64,000 nt of DNA from Azospirillum brasilense (GCF_005222205.1 NZ_CP032346.1:911001-975000); one strand, 5' to 3'. Shown: positions 1 to 7,243, counted from the first letter of the stretch. A program made the numbers and translations. The notes: generated by a model not told the origin, from the letters alone.

Positions 1-492
1 GTAGCCAAACAGTTCCCGTGGGAAGGCGCTTACAGCCAGCAGTTCCTGCGTGGTCATGTGGATCGCCGGAGCGGTGACGCGGACGCCTCCTTCCTGGAGG
101 GTCATGAGGCGGTCCATCGCAGCGACGAACGGAGGCTTCCCGTCAGCGTGCATGTCCGTGGAGACGGCCCCCAGCATGACCTCGCGGAGCCCCTCGTTGA
201 GGAGGCGCATGCCGGCGAGGGTGATGAGCATCTGGTTCCTGTATGCCCAAAACTCCGCCGCCTGACCGAGGCCGGAGGCCGCCGCGCCGGCCAGTTCGCC
301 CATCCCGAGGGAGGAGAGGTCCGCCCTCACCACCTCGTGGCGAAGGCCGAGCGCGCCCGCTATGGCGGAGGCGGCCGCGACCTCGCCCTCGGCCGGCCGC
401 TGCCCGTAGTCGACGGTCACGCACACGTCCGGGCGCAGCCAGTAGGCGAGCGACGACGACTCGACGCCGCCCGAAAGCAGCAATGCCCTCAT
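1..492 (-). CDS. QueC-like ATP-pyrophosphatase, 3' part outside window
   Basis: QueC makes 7-cyano-7-deazaguanine (preQ0) from 7-carboxy-7-deazaguanine with ATP and ammonia. The visible 164 N-terminal residues open MRALLLSGGVESSSLAYWL, an ATP-pyrophosphatase loop in which the usual SGGxDS reads SGGVES. VDYGQRPAEGEV and AEFWAYRNQMLITLAG follow, matching the QueC segments DYGQ...E and (G)RN. The start ATG overlaps the stop of the kinase-transferase gene (ATGA), so the two are translationally coupled and belong to the glycosylase operon. The C-terminal zinc-binding cysteines, if present, lie left of base 1. The E for D change and the island context suggest a conflict-system paralogue (as in type IV CBASS or Qat systems) rather than the housekeeping tRNA-queuosine enzyme. 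The family call is firm; the role is inference. Confidence 0.75.
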   Translation of the reverse strand, partial: MRALLLSGGVESSSLAYWLRPDVCVTVDYGQRPAEGEVAAASAIAGALGLRHEVVRADLSSLGMGELAGAAASGLGQAAEFWAYRNQMLITLAGMRLLNEGLREVMLGAVSTDMHADGKPPFVAAMDRLMTLQEGGVRVTAPAIHMTTQELLAVSAFPRELFGY

Positions 493-1679
493 GACATGGT
501 CGCCCAGACCGCACGGTAGAGTGCCGTGGAGACGTCCCCGACGACCTCGCAACCAGTTCCCTCCAACATGGCCAGATCGCCGTCCGCCACGTTCTCCGCC
601 AGTGCGACGACGGGAATCCCGCGTGCCCTGGCATAGCCGACCTCAAAGATCGTCCCGGGATCCCGGCCGTCAACAAGGGCGAGGACAGCGGAACACCGAT
701 CGAGGCCGGCAAGGTCGGCGGGGGCGACGACCGATGCCGGAAGGTTCGTGCCAACCTCGTGCAGCGGCGAGAAGACCCCGGCCCCCAAGCCCATGAGCGC
801 CGCCCGAGTCTCCTCCACCAACCATCGCTGCCCCGTAGTGAAGAACGGCCCAGCCAAGTAGACTTGGCCAGGCCCCATCCCAATGGGCACGGGGACCAGC
901 GCCGCGAGCCCCGACCGGTCTGGCAGCGGCAGGTGCATGTCGTCGACATACGCGCAAACCGACCTGGACGCCATGTCGGCAGCCTCGGCCGGCGCCAAGC
1001 CCAGTTCCGCCCAATAATGGGCGAACGCGGCGCTGAACACGTCACCCGAGCCGATCTTGAACACCCGTTCGGAGCGGTAGGCAGGAACCTCCGCGTTGCC
1101 GGTCCCCGTGTGGTGCACCAGGGCGCCGCGGCCCCCCCGCTTGACCACCACCACCTCCGCCCCCTCTCGGGCGGCGAAGGTGGCCGCGGCCGCGGCCACG
1201 TCCGCTGGGCCAGTCGCGGCGAGCAGTTCCTGCTCGTTCAGCACGACGGCTAGGTGGCCGGCGGTGGACCCGTTGGCCCGATAACTCGCGTCTCGCCCAG
1301 CACCCTGGGGGTCGAAGACGACCCTTTCGCCGTCGACGACCGCCTCGCCCTCCACGAAACCGAATCGCAGCACGACCTTCCCGGAGACGCTTAGTGTTGC
1401 ATTCTGCGTGGGTTGAGCAGGAAACTGCCTTGCGGCGGACATCGGGTGGAGATACTCGAAAACGATCTCCTCGGCGATCTCAGTCACGTCGGCCGTGACA
1501 CCGAAACTTGCCGCCGTGGCACGCACGTCCTCAGCCCACCCGGCATGGGCGTAGGTGTGGAGACTGCTCCCGGGCGAGAGGCGGCCCACCGCCGCTGCGG
1601 CTCTACCTCCCGAGCCGAAAATCCTGTGCCAGTTTGGCCTGAGGCAGATTTCCCGGTAAGACCCGCCCGCGACGATCAC
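489..1679 (-). CDS. PfkB-family kinase fused to nucleoside 2-deoxyribosyltransferase-like domain (copy A)
   Basis: This 396-residue protein has two domains. Residues 1 to about 255 are ribokinase-like (PfkB): they end in KIGSGDVFSAAFAHYW, the GxGD motif holding the catalytic Asp, and include an AYRSERVFK stretch shared with copy B. Residues 270-396 resemble nucleoside 2-deoxyribosyltransferase: QVYLAGPFFTTGQRWL near the start, then DGRDPGTIFEVGYARARG with the expected catalytic Glu. Such domains phosphorylate nucleosides and exchange or release bases on (deoxy)ribose; the actual substrate is unknown. It overlaps the small protein upstream by 4 bases and the QueC-like gene downstream by 4 bases, so all are one operon. 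A paralogue with the same order lies at 5996-7243. Confidence 0.8.
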   Translation of the reverse strand: MIVAGGSYREICLRPNWHRIFGSGGRAAAAVGRLSPGSSLHTYAHAGWAEDVRATAASFGVTADVTEIAEEIVFEYLHPMSAARQFPAQPTQNATLSVSGKVVLRFGFVEGEAVVDGERVVFDPQGAGRDASYRANGSTAGHLAVVLNEQELLAATGPADVAAAAATFAAREGAEVVVVKRGGRGALVHHTGTGNAEVPAYRSERVFKIGSGDVFSAAFAHYWAELGLAPAEAADMASRSVCAYVDDMHLPLPDRSGLAALVPVPIGMGPGQVYLAGPFFTTGQRWLVEETRAALMGLGAGVFSPLHEVGTNLPASVVAPADLAGLDRCSAVLALVDGRDPGTIFEVGYARARGIPVVALAENVADGDLAMLEGTGCEVVGDVSTALYRAVWATMS

Positions 1680-2068
1680 AGCCCGACCCTCCTCAGCAGG
1701 ACGATGACCTCGCTGCCCCTGACCGACTTAACCAGTCCCTTGTAGGAGACACCGTCCTTGAGGCAACGGATGAGCCTGGTCAACCCGGGAAAGGCGGTGA
1801 TGCTGCCAAGCACCTGGTGGCTCGGTACCGTCCGGCAGACGACGGACGAGTAGACCCCCGCCGAATCAACCAATCCCACATCAAGGGTGTCGCCCGTGCG
1901 GACGGACGCCAACGGCGGGTTCCTAACCCCCGAAAGGCTGATCTCCTCGCTGAAGTCGCAACTGCCGGTGTCAGGCGGAAGGGGTGGGTCTGGTAATGGA
2001 ACATCCGGCCGGATCTTCGACAATTTCGTAACCTCAATCTGCGCAGGCTCTCTCCACCTATGATACAC
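1676..2068 (-). CDS. Small unknown protein paired with the PfkB-NDT gene (copy A)
   Basis: This 130-residue protein is of no family I can name with confidence. A proline-rich N-terminal third is followed by GSCDF and a probably all-beta domain ending in GLTRLIRCLKDGVSYKGLV. Copy B (5655-5999) aligns over the same region (CDF, then GIGRLIKCIENGESYAVDV). The pattern is loosely like a HIRAN or small barrel domain, but this is only an impression. The gene begins inside the last codons of the glycosylase gene (11-base overlap) and its stop overlaps the start of the kinase-transferase. Strict linkage in both copies argues that it works directly with that enzyme, for example as partner or substrate. 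Confidence 0.65.
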   Translation of the reverse strand: MYHRWREPAQIEVTKLSKIRPDVPLPDPPLPPDTGSCDFSEEISLSGVRNPPLASVRTGDTLDVGLVDSAGVYSSVVCRTVPSHQVLGSITAFPGLTRLIRCLKDGVSYKGLVKSVRGSEVIVLLRRVGL

Positions 2069-2795
2069 TAAAAGCGTTGACTAGGCCAAGGTCGCGAGGC
2101 CTGAGCTCGCGCATCTCGCGCCACATCAGAGCATCCAGCAGTGAGGCCCTGACGCCGAGGCCATGCGCGAAATCCAGGAACCTGCGCTCCAGGACCTCGT
2201 AGTCGCGGGGGAGGCTCACCTTGTCGCCGAAGAGCCTCATGACTTGGCAGGCCCTAACGATGTGGATGTCAAGGATCGCGACGTCGTCGCTGCCGAGCCA
2301 GTTGCGGACGATCCAGGAGGCCGTCTTTGGGCCGATGCCCGGGATGGTCATTAGGCTACGCCTCACCTCCAGCGGCGACTGGGTATCCAGTTCGATGTCG
2401 CCAAGCATGTCCATTGCGACGGCCAGTCGATGCGCGCGCTGCGCCGGAAAACGGTATCGGACTCTGCGCCTCCCCACATCAAGCGGCGCCCGCAGGTGCC
2501 CGAGGATTTGGTCCTCGTCCAAACCCGGCGGGTGGAAGGCGCCGACGTCGCGCAGGCGGACGAATGCGGCGTGGTTCAGCTCCGCAGTGATCCCATAGCC
2601 GCCCAGGAGGCAGAACCCCACGGACTCCTCGAGCGTCGAGTCCCTGTCAACGTAGCCATGGCTGGCCTCGTCCGCGTCGCGGGCCAGGGCGGCCCAGAAC
2701 GCGGGACTGGGGACCTGCTCGGGCCTCCCCCACCTGACCCCCGGCACGACTTCGGAGTCCGGCTCCCGCAGACACGCCATCAAACCGCCATCCAT
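2058..2795 (-). CDS. Helix-hairpin-helix (HhH-GPD) DNA glycosylase, OGG-like
   Basis: This 245-residue member of the HhH-GPD DNA glycosylase superfamily would excise a damaged or modified base from DNA. The hairpin-helix motif TIPGIGPKTASWIVRNWLG carries the lysine expected for a glycosylase/lyase, and the catalytic Asp lies about 20 residues on in VAILDIHIVRACQVM. No cysteine cluster typical of endonuclease III is present. The chosen ATG at 2795 has GGAGG seven bases upstream; a longer reading would run through the operator at 2839-2852. It is the first gene of the leftward operon leading to the QueC-like gene. OGG-type glycosylases are known accessories of type IV CBASS, which fits the context. 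The superfamily is clear; the excised base is unknown. Confidence 0.8.
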   Translation of the reverse strand: MDGGLMACLREPDSEVVPGVRWGRPEQVPSPAFWAALARDADEASHGYVDRDSTLEESVGFCLLGGYGITAELNHAAFVRLRDVGAFHPPGLDEDQILGHLRAPLDVGRRRVRYRFPAQRAHRLAVAMDMLGDIELDTQSPLEVRRSLMTIPGIGPKTASWIVRNWLGSDDVAILDIHIVRACQVMRLFGDKVSLPRDYEVLERRFLDFAHGLGVRASLLDALMWREMRELRPRDLGLVNAFSVS

Positions 2796-2838
2796 TGCCT
2801 CGCCTCCGGCATTGACCGAACCATTCGATGCGATTATA

Positions 2839-2852
2839 TGCATTTTTATGCA
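2839..2852. promoter_or_regulatory. Operator copy 1 (TGCATTTTTATGCA)
   Basis: This 14-bp near-palindrome (TGCAT/ATGCA arms) lies 44 bases upstream of the glycosylase start and overlaps the ATG of the divergent helix-turn-helix gene. The exact reverse complement occurs at 3140-3153. It is a probable binding site for the regulator encoded between the two copies, controlling both directions. Confidence 0.6.
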
Positions 2853-3156
2853 GAACGCAACCGATGCAGAACTTATCAAAGCTGTCGAGCGCTACCGGAC
2901 GGAACATGGATTGTCGCAACAGGCGATCGCCGGGCGGATCGGCTGCAACCAAGGCCACTTGTCCAAGGTATTGGCAGGAAAGGTGCGGCTATCCCGCTTT
3001 CTGCGTCCGAGGCTGGCATCCTTGACGGCAGATCGCCCCACCATGCCAGGGCCAAGTGGGCCAACGGCCGCTGAGGTCCTGGACGCGCTGGACAAGTCTC
3101 AGGATTTCCGCGACATGGTACAGGCGGCGCTCAAGTTGGTGCATAAAAATGCATAA
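2848..3156 (+). CDS. Small helix-turn-helix (XRE-like) regulator
   Basis: This protein of 102 residues carries a helix-turn-helix near residues 12-42: TEHGLSQQAIAGRIGCNQGH followed by LSKVLAGKVRLS. This is the classic XRE/Cro arrangement, with an alpha-helical tail. It starts at an ATG that lies inside operator copy 1, without a clear ribosome site, so translation may be leaderless; a TTG at 2812 is an alternative. Its stop codon directly follows operator copy 2. It is divergent to the glycosylase operon and co-directional with the queE remnant, and probably represses both and itself. Confidence 0.75.
   Translation: MQNATDAELIKAVERYRTEHGLSQQAIAGRIGCNQGHLSKVLAGKVRLSRFLRPRLASLTADRPTMPGPSGPTAAEVLDALDKSQDFRDMVQAALKLVHKNA
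3140..3153. promoter_or_regulatory. Operator copy 2 (TGCATAAAAATGCA)
   Basis: This is the perfect reverse complement of operator copy 1. It occupies the last codons of the helix-turn-helix gene, 45 bases before the queE remnant, so it would place queE/queD under the same regulator. Confidence 0.6.
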
Positions 3157-3198
3157 CTTTGTGCACCACTCCACCTCGCCTGCAACGGCGAACACGAC

Positions 3199-3827
3199 AT
3201 GACTTACGCCGCGAAAGAGGCCTTCTACACACTCCAGGGCGAGGGGGCAAACACCGGCCGACCAGCCGTTTTCTGCAGATGCGCCGGCTGCAATCCCTGG
3301 TCAGGACCGGAAGCCGACAGGGCTGGCGCCATGTGCCGGTTCTGCGACACGGACTTCGTCGGCACGGATGGCCCAGGTGGCGGCCGATTCCCTGATCCCG
3401 AGGAACTCGCCGCACATATCGACTCGTTCTGGCAGGCGGGGCAGCAAGTCGGCAAGCTGGTTTCACTGGGGGTTAGCCGCTCCTCCAACTCGACCCGCCG
3501 CCGGTCGCGGCGGTGCGGGAACTCGGGTTCACCCTGGCGGTAGAGACGAACGGGACCCTCCCCGTCCCGGACGGTATCGACTAGGTCTGCGTCAGCCCGA
3601 AGGCCGGGGCCGATCTGGCCGTCAGGCGCGGCTCCGAACTGTAGGTCGTGCACCCTCAGAAGGGCCAGGACTCGGAGCGGTACCTGGGGTTGGACTTCGA
3701 GCATTTCTTCCTCCAGCCGCTCGACGGGAACAGGCTCCGGGAGAAGGTCAGGCTGTACGTCGAGTACTGCCTCCGGGACCCCCGCTGGCGGCTCAACTTA
3801 CAAACGCACAAGCTCATCGGCATACCC
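3199..3827 (+). pseudogene. queE: queE (7-carboxy-7-deazaguanine synthase), broken
   Basis: QueE is the radical SAM enzyme that forms 7-carboxy-7-deazaguanine, the substrate of QueC. The N-terminus is intact: AFYTLQGEG, then a CX14CX2C cluster (CNPWSG...MCRFCDTDF) and FVGTDGPGGG, typical of the proteobacterial long-loop QueE. A one-base loss near 3463 shifts the frame in the segment that should read VCTGGEP. In the second frame three amber codons interrupt otherwise well-kept protein: TAG at 3474-3476 (expected Glu of GGEP), 3582-3584 (expected Trp) and 3642-3644 (expected Lys). The family end LNLQTHKLIGIP is preserved. Four lesions in a still readable gene suggest recent decay, or sequencing error. 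Loss here would make the island depend on host QueE. Confidence 0.85.
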
Positions 3828-4031
3828 AGACTGGAACTGGATGCGACCATCGCGAAAGCCCGCGCGGCGATAAGCCACCGGTTCCTCAACGAGGTGGAGG
3901 GCCTGTCCGTGCTCACCCTGGAGAACATCGCCGTCTGGCTTTGGGACAGGCTCTCGCTGGCCCTTCCGGGTCTCTCGAAGGTGGCCGTGTGGCGCGACGG
4001 TTGTGGCCAGCACTGCATCTATGCGCCCTGA
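3828..4031 (+). pseudogene. queD: queD (6-carboxytetrahydropterin synthase) C-terminal remnant fused to queE
   Basis: Directly after the queE ending, in the same frame, runs SHRFLNEVEGLSVLTLENIA then VWLWDRLSLALPGLSKVAVW, ending CIYAP. This is the last third of QueD, whose usual form is DHRFLNE...PTxENIA. The N-terminal part with the zinc histidines and catalytic Cys is missing, so the remnant cannot be active. A deletion joining the end of queE to the middle of queD explains it. It shows that the island once carried a full preQ0 precursor route (QueD, QueE, QueC). Its stop overlaps the end of the converging PIN-domain gene by 13 bases. Confidence 0.75.
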
Positions 4032-5503
4032 TCGTCGATCTCCACCAAGACCCTGGCCTCGATCTCCTGCAGGCGCCCGACTATGCTGCCTTCAAAATAG
4101 CTGTATTTCACCGCCAAGCTCGCCGACGCCTCGACAAAATCATCGCCCCTGACTGTCACCTGAACCCGCCCACCCCCTGGCTTCGGTACGCCGCCCTCGG
4201 GTTCGGGCAGCATGACCAGGACCCGGCCTTTCACCACCTGCTCCTTCGCCGGCAGGACCGCATACTGCCCCTCGATGAGCTGCGGTCTGGAGCCTTCCAG
4301 GAACACCAGGGCTCGCCTCTTGTCCAATTGCGTCGGCACGCCGCCTGGGTCCCCCGCCGCTCGCCGTGGCGGAACCGCGCGGAGCGGCGGGCTGCCGGTG
4401 AACGGCCCCGGCCCCGGACGCGGCGGTTTCGGGTGCTGTGGTTCGGCGATGACCTCGCGCCCCTGGTCCAGCGACAGGGTACCCTCGGCCTCGAAGACCA
4501 CAAATGCGTCATTGGCGGGCTTCTCCCCGCTGTTCGAGACGGCAAACCGGAGTTCGATGACCCTCCCGACCTTTGAGAGGGCAAGGTGGAGACCGGAAAG
4601 GTACCTGCGAAGCTCGCCGATATAGTCTTCGACAACGGCACGCTCCACGGCGGCAGAGGCGGCGGAGCTTGGCCTCGGCGACTCGGGGTTTGCGGAAGGG
4701 AGGCCAGCATGCCCAGGGACCTCGGGCTTGCGCGCCCTATGCCCGCCGATCCTTGAAAGCATGCGCTCTTTGATGTTTGCGAGCGAGCGCTCCATGTCCT
4801 CCTGGGAGAGTGGTTGGTAAACAGCCACTTCGCGGGCGACAACACCTACTCCGGTGGGCTCGGGGTATTCGATCTTTACGGATATGAAGGGAGACTGCTT
4901 CTTCAGTCTCTCAATTTCTTTGCGCATCTTTCCATTCTCGTTTTTCTGCTCTATACCCTTCGGGTCTAGCCAGTGCTGCTCCACAAACTTCCGCGGGATG
5001 GCAAAATGGACGGCAGTGGCATAGAGACCGACATCCCCTGTCAGAAGAGTGACCTCCCGCCCGCCGAGCTTGGCGCGCAGCCAGAGAACCCATTGCGCGA
5101 TCATGTCATCCGGGTGGGACGGATCCAGGCCTGGGGTCGGCGAAGCTCCCCATGGCCTTGGCCCGCACGCGAGCGAGACAGTGGGACCCGACGGGATGTT
5201 CGGAACAGGGAGTGGCTTTCCGGGGTTGTGCCACAGCTCGAGCAGCATGCGGTTGAGCTCCCTTACCCTGTCGGCCCTGTGGGAATTCTTGTGCTTGTCC
5301 AGCTCCTTCTGCACGGGCCTAGTCAGGACAAGCAAGATTTCACGGGAACCAAGGTCATGCCAAGGGAGGCTGGCGAGGGGCCTGCATTCTAGGAAAATGT
5401 TGGTGTCGGGAACCAACAATTGCGCATCCGGGTGAGCGCGTCTAAGTGCCTCCAATGCTAGGTCTGGGACAGCGTGCCGTGTCAAAATTTTCGGGAAAAC
5501 CAT
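4019..5503 (-). CDS. PIN-domain protein with unknown C-terminal half
   Basis: In this 494-residue protein the N-terminal domain (about 25-190) is PIN-like: LLVPDTNIFLECRPL with the first metal Asp, RPVQKELDKHK with the central acidic residue, and VTLLTGDVGLYATA with the late Asp. This is the usual acidic triad of PIN ribonucleases. A charged helical stretch (190-230) follows, then a proline-rich linker, and a C-terminal region that looks beta-rich and ends VLVEIDDQGA. I do not recognise that half. It converges on the queE/queD remnant and faces away from copy B of the small-protein operon. In this setting it could be the toxic effector, but that is inference. Confidence 0.65.
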   Translation of the reverse strand: MVFPKILTRHAVPDLALEALRRAHPDAQLLVPDTNIFLECRPLASLPWHDLGSREILLVLTRPVQKELDKHKNSHRADRVRELNRMLLELWHNPGKPLPVPNIPSGPTVSLACGPRPWGASPTPGLDPSHPDDMIAQWVLWLRAKLGGREVTLLTGDVGLYATAVHFAIPRKFVEQHWLDPKGIEQKNENGKMRKEIERLKKQSPFISVKIEYPEPTGVGVVAREVAVYQPLSQEDMERSLANIKERMLSRIGGHRARKPEVPGHAGLPSANPESPRPSSAASAAVERAVVEDYIGELRRYLSGLHLALSKVGRVIELRFAVSNSGEKPANDAFVVFEAEGTLSLDQGREVIAEPQHPKPPRPGPGPFTGSPPLRAVPPRRAAGDPGGVPTQLDKRRALVFLEGSRPQLIEGQYAVLPAKEQVVKGRVLVMLPEPEGGVPKPGGGRVQVTVRGDDFVEASASLAVKYSYFEGSIVGRLQEIEARVLVEIDDQGA

Positions 5504-5654
5504 GCTAACGTCCCATCACGCCTGAAGTTTTTACTGACCACCACTGTCCGATCATTACCCCGGCTGGCCAGCAGGCGCACGCCCCTCGACCATCCATGTT
5601 TGATCGGCTCCGACAATTTGCTTATCCTGGTCGGGCAATATGAGGAGATGGTAC

Positions 5655-5999
5655 GTGAGCGGCATCAAATTGCCCACCCCCCGCCGCCCGAGGCCTCCCG
5701 GCGACACGAATGCCGATTGCGATTTTAAGGTCGTTACGACTCTTCAGAGCACGAGGGCGAGCGAGCTTGCCACAATCAACCCCGGCGAAAGTCTGCCGGT
5801 TTTCCTAGTCGACGATGGGGGATACCGCGTGGTCGCGTGTGTGCACCCTGTGACGGGTAAGGTGGTGGGATCCCTTGCAGGCATCCCAGGAATCGGCCGG
5901 CTGATAAAGTGCATTGAGAACGGTGAGAGTTACGCCGTCGACGTGGTCCTGATCCAGGGCGGCCACTGCGAAGTCTTCCTCCATAAGGTGTCCCCATGA
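5655..5999 (+). CDS. Small unknown protein paired with the PfkB-NDT gene (copy B)
   Basis: This is a paralogue of the protein at 1676-2068. Both have a proline-rich N-terminus, the CDF tripeptide, and a beta-rich domain; here the late motif is GIPGIGRLIKCIENGESYAV. The chosen GTG at 5655 has AGGAG about nine bases upstream; an ATG at 5640 would add five residues. The stop overlaps the start of the following kinase-transferase gene as ATGA, exactly as in copy A. I cannot assign a function. The 150 bases upstream, shared with the divergent PIN gene, should hold its promoter; no copy of the TGCAT operator is visible there. Confidence 0.65.
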   Translation: MSGIKLPTPRRPRPPGDTNADCDFKVVTTLQSTRASELATINPGESLPVFLVDDGGYRVVACVHPVTGKVVGSLAGIPGIGRLIKCIENGESYAVDVVLIQGGHCEVFLHKVSP

Positions 6000-7243
6000 T
6001 CGTGGCAGGCGGAATTTACCGGGAACGATGCGTCCTGCCCCATTGGGACCAGTTGTTCGGCTCCGGCCTCCGAGCGGCCGCCGCCGTGGGGCGCCTCTCT
6101 CCAGGAACAAAGCTGTTCGCTTACTGCCCCTCCGCGTGGAAACCTGACGTCCAGACATCCGCGGGGTCCTTCCAGGTGCATTTTGAGCCGCAGGCATCGG
6201 CGCAGGCGATCACGTTCGACTGGTTCCACCCATTCTCGGAACCATCGGTGACGGTGGAGGCCGACGGTGGCGCAGATGGTGCGGAGGATGTCTGCCTGCC
6301 CGGGGAACAGGCCGTCCCTGGCGCGTTCCACGTCCGTGGGGAAGCCGTTGTGCGTTTCGGCTTCCGGGAGTGCCGTTCCTGGAGGCGTGATGACCTGGCG
6401 ACAGGGGCGGTTGTCGTCGCCAAGCGGGCGGTGTACGACCCCCAACGGGCCACGGAGCCGTTCCGGGCGAATGGCTCGCACGCCGACGAGCTTGCCATCG
6501 TCGTCAACGAACCGGAGCTCTTCGCGAACAGCGGCACGGCAGGCAACCTGAAAGAGGCGGTGCAGGTCCTCATGGACAGGGACGACGCCGCCGTGGTCGT
6601 GGTCAGATCGGGGATCGGGGGCGGCACTGTCCACCTGCGGGACGGCCAAGATTTCGTCATCCCGGCATACCGGTCGGAGAAGGTCTTCAGGATCGGTGTC
6701 GGCGACGTGTTCACTGCCCTATTCGCCTTGCATTGGGCGGAGCGAGAGGCCAGCCCGGAGGATGCGGCGGCCTTGGCCTCTCTGGCCGCCTCGGAGTACT
6801 CGTCCACACGGTCCCTCCCAGTGGACCCTTCACTGGACGGGAGGAGCCTGCCGATTCTTGAGACTGACCGCGGCCTGGGCGACGTCTATCTTGCCGCAGG
6901 TACCATGGGCACCGGCCAGCGTTGGCTGGTGGAAGAGTGCAGGCAGGCACTTTCGAATCTCGGGGTGACCGTGTTCTCCCCCTTCCTCCACCTTCCATTA
7001 GGCAAGGAGGGGCGGGCGGACTACATGATCGAGGCGATGAAAGCCTCTGCAGCCGTCCTAGTCCTAGCCGACGACGGAGGCTCGGCCACGGAGTTCGAGG
7101 CCGGCGTCGCGGCTACGCTCAACAAGCCGATGGTAGTACTGACCGCGCCGGACAGGGCTCCCAGCTTCCGGTGGGACAAATGCAAGGTCGTTGACGACCT
7201 CAGCTCCGCCATAATGAATGCCGCCTGGGAGGCCCTCTCGTGA
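5996..7243 (+). CDS. PfkB-family kinase fused to nucleoside 2-deoxyribosyltransferase-like domain (copy B)
   Basis: This is a 415-residue paralogue of the protein at 489-1679, with the same opening (MIVAGG.YRE), AAAAVGRLSPG near residue 27, and the same domain order. The kinase motif is RIGVGDVFTALFALHW, catalytic Asp present. The transferase domain starts DVYLAAGTMGTGQRWLVEE and keeps LADDGGSATEFEAGVAATLN with the catalytic Glu. It is clearly diverged from copy A and has extra residues around 85-135, so the duplication is old or the copies were acquired separately. It is the last gene of the island; no QueC-like gene follows it. Confidence 0.8.
   Translation: MIVAGGIYRERCVLPHWDQLFGSGLRAAAAVGRLSPGTKLFAYCPSAWKPDVQTSAGSFQVHFEPQASAQAITFDWFHPFSEPSVTVEADGGADGAEDVCLPGEQAVPGAFHVRGEAVVRFGFRECRSWRRDDLATGAVVVAKRAVYDPQRATEPFRANGSHADELAIVVNEPELFANSGTAGNLKEAVQVLMDRDDAAVVVVRSGIGGGTVHLRDGQDFVIPAYRSEKVFRIGVGDVFTALFALHWAEREASPEDAAALASLAASEYSSTRSLPVDPSLDGRSLPILETDRGLGDVYLAAGTMGTGQRWLVEECRQALSNLGVTVFSPFLHLPLGKEGRADYMIEAMKASAAVLVLADDGGSATEFEAGVAATLNKPMVVLTAPDRAPSFRWDKCKVVDDLSSAIMNAAWEALS

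Noticed and set aside
143-1045. Long leftward frame overlapping the kinase-transferase gene
   Set aside because: It is out of frame with a protein of clear domains and composed of arginine-rich low-complexity sequence; a GC-driven shadow.
2058-2879. Longer glycosylase starting at 2879
   Set aside because: It would run through the operator and regulator start and lacks a ribosome site; the ATG at 2795 has a perfect GGAGG.
3199-4031. Amber codon reassignment (TAG as amino acid) in queE
   Set aside because: A frameshift is also present, and TAG is the normal stop of other genes here (for example at 37584, 41943 and 62676).
1-7243. Complete type IV CBASS operon
   Set aside because: No CD-NTase, TGT-like gene or known Cap effector is visible within the window; only the accessory-type enzymes are, so the label is kept as a hypothesis.
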